Shown here one piece after another: positions 12,958 to 13,864 of a stretch of DNA of 13,864 nt. Position 1 is the stretch's first letter. Each line of letters begins with the position of its first letter. The position numbers and the translations under genes were made by a program. Below the pieces are notes generated by a model. That model ran no database searches. It saw nothing but the letters and a program-made list of their open reading frames with translations, and was not told the DNA's origin. Origin of the DNA: JAAAPF01 sp046541805 (lineage in GTDB: Bacteria > Pseudomonadota > Alphaproteobacteria > Geminicoccales > Geminicoccaceae); contig JBKHCM010000089.1 in assembly GCA_046541805.1 (NCBI GenBank), forward strand, positions 1-13,864, read 5' to 3'.

Positions 12958-13864
12958 GCGACACCCGCTCCGAAAACACCTTCGGCGGTCGCGTCCGCCG
13001 CTACGCCCAGGTCGGCCAGGCGATGAGCGGCATCGCCGCACGCTACGCCGGCAAGCGCGTCTTCGGCTGGGAGATCGACGACACCAAATACGCCGAGGAG
13101 CTCAGGACCGCCCTCGGCGGGCTCAAGGGCCCGCTGATGAAGGTGGCGCAAATGCTGTCCACCATCCCCGACGCGCTGCCCGCGGACTACGCCGCCGAGC
13201 TCGCCCAGCTCCAGTCCGAGGCGCCGCCGATGGGCAAGCCCTTCGTCCGGCGGCGGATGGAATCCGAGCTCGGCCGGGACTGGCGGCGGCGCTACGCCGA
13301 GTTCTCCCTCGAGGCCGCCCACGCCGCCTCGCTCGGCCAGGTCCACAAGGCCAAGCTCCACGACGGCCGCGACGTCGCCTGCAAGCTGCAATATCCGGGC
13401 ATCGCCTCCTCGGTCGAGGCCGACCTCTCGCAGCTCAAGATCATCCTCGACATCTACCGCCGCTACGACAACGCCATCGACACCTCCGAGATCTACAAGG
13501 AGATCTCGGTGCGGTTGCGCGAGGAGCTGGACTACGCGCGCGAGGCCAAGAACGCGGCACTCTACCGGCACATGCTCAAGGACGAGCCGCACGTCCACGT
13601 GCCTGAGGTCATCGCCGAGCTCTCCACCGGCCGCCTCTTGACCATGGAGTGGGTCACCGGCGTCAAGCTGACCGCGATGGCCGAGGCCGATCTCGAGACC
13701 CGGCGCAGCGTCGCCAAGAAGATGTTCCGGGCGTGGTACGTCCCCTTCTACGAATACGGCGTCATCCACGGCGACCCGCATCTCGGCAACTACACGATCC
13801 GCGACGACTACGAGATCAACCTCCTCGACTTCGGCTGCATCCGGGTGTTCGAGCCGAAGTTCGT
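12954..13864 (+). CDS. ABC1/AarF/UbiB-type kinase-like protein, 3' end beyond the window
   Basis: A frame from TTG 12954 stays open to the window end (303 codons; family members of this type have about 440-470). Visible features: an N-terminal 'KGPLMKVAQMLSTIPDALP' (58-76) corresponding to the K-x-G-Q extension of ABC1 kinases but with Ala for Gly; the Ala-rich loop 'AAHAASLGQVHKAKL' (121-135); Lys 144 in 'CKLQYPGI'; 'EELDYAREAKN' (190-200); the catalytic 'VIHGDPHLGNY' (270-280; Asp 274, Asn 279); and 'LLDFGC' (290-295) as the metal-binding DFG. UbiB-class proteins are atypical ATPases supporting coenzyme Q synthesis at the membrane. This soluble-looking clade is separate from true UbiB, and no terminal transmembrane pair is in view, so the exact role is open. 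TTG is favoured because AGGAG (12941-12945) is eight bases upstream and TTGA overlaps the peptidase stop; ATG 13023 is the alternative. Confidence 0.88.
   Translation, partial: MSDTRSENTFGGRVRRYAQVGQAMSGIAARYAGKRVFGWEIDDTKYAEELRTALGGLKGPLMKVAQMLSTIPDALPADYAAELAQLQSEAPPMGKPFVRRRMESELGRDWRRRYAEFSLEAAHAASLGQVHKAKLHDGRDVACKLQYPGIASSVEADLSQLKIILDIYRRYDNAIDTSEIYKEISVRLREELDYAREAKNAALYRHMLKDEPHVHVPEVIAELSTGRLLTMEWVTGVKLTAMAEADLETRRSVAKKMFRAWYVPFYEYGVIHGDPHLGNYTIRDDYEINLLDFGCIRVFEPKF

Noticed and set aside
10900..13041. A 713-codon open frame on the minus strand opposite the M3 peptidase
   Set aside because: It mirrors the peptidase codons, has no motif and overlaps two well-supported genes; it is a GC-bias shadow.
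1..13864. tRNA, rRNA, CRISPR arrays, insertion sequences, toxin-antitoxin or phage-defence genes
   Set aside because: None were seen. Coding density is high, no direct-repeat series or transposase motifs appear, and every substantial gene fits metabolic, envelope or repair families.

Overview
The window looks like chromosomal DNA from a high-GC alphaproteobacterium, probably Rhodospirillales-like. The evidence is strong G/C preference at third codon positions, frequent GTG/TTG starts with stop/start overlaps, and the gene set itself (UbiG-type methyltransferase, MtgA, ELM1/GtrOC1-family protein, M3 oligoendopeptidase next to an ABC1 kinase). All functions are read from protein motifs by eye; no database search was possible. 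I saw no tRNA, rRNA, CRISPR array, transposase or integrase.

Layout. At the left edge an AEC-family permease (minus strand, cut by the window) diverges from a small YciI-like gene (242-538, plus). A leftward group follows, read from high to low coordinates: UbiG-type methyltransferase (3534-2815), monofunctional transglycosylase MtgA (2804-2121), an N-terminally shortened HdeD-like membrane protein (1902-1627), a DNA-deoxyinosine glycosylase (1626-1033), and a decayed haloacid dehalogenase (about 1099-541). The last is broken over all three minus-strand frames and has lost part of its cap region and two catalytic positions. The left third therefore mixes housekeeping genes with gene remains.

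The centre (3707-8999) is a surface-glycan cluster. Five minus-strand genes are tightly linked: GT8-like glycosyltransferase, FkbM methyltransferase, DXD glycosyltransferase of the Gly_transf_sug/GT32 type, ELM1/GtrOC1-family protein, and GT4 glycosyltransferase. Two junctions are GTGA overlaps, one is a TGATG overlap and one is a 3-nt gap. A second FkbM methyltransferase (3707-4435, plus) converges on the end of this operon with 10 nt between stops. The set suggests assembly and O-methylation of a short glycan such as a lipopolysaccharide core, an exopolysaccharide side chain or a glycosylated protein. No flippase, polymerase or sugar-nucleotide synthesis gene is in view.

Upstream of the operon on the same strand lies a long-chain acyl-CoA ligase (11050-9242). 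Across a 119-bp divergent control region an M3-family oligoendopeptidase (11170-12957) runs right. Its stop overlaps the TTG start of an ABC1/AarF/UbiB-type kinase that continues past the window end.

I found no clearly new defence or mobile system. The points most worth a second look are the glycan operon with its ELM1-family member and paired FkbM genes, and the pseudogene decay around the deoxyinosine glycosylase.
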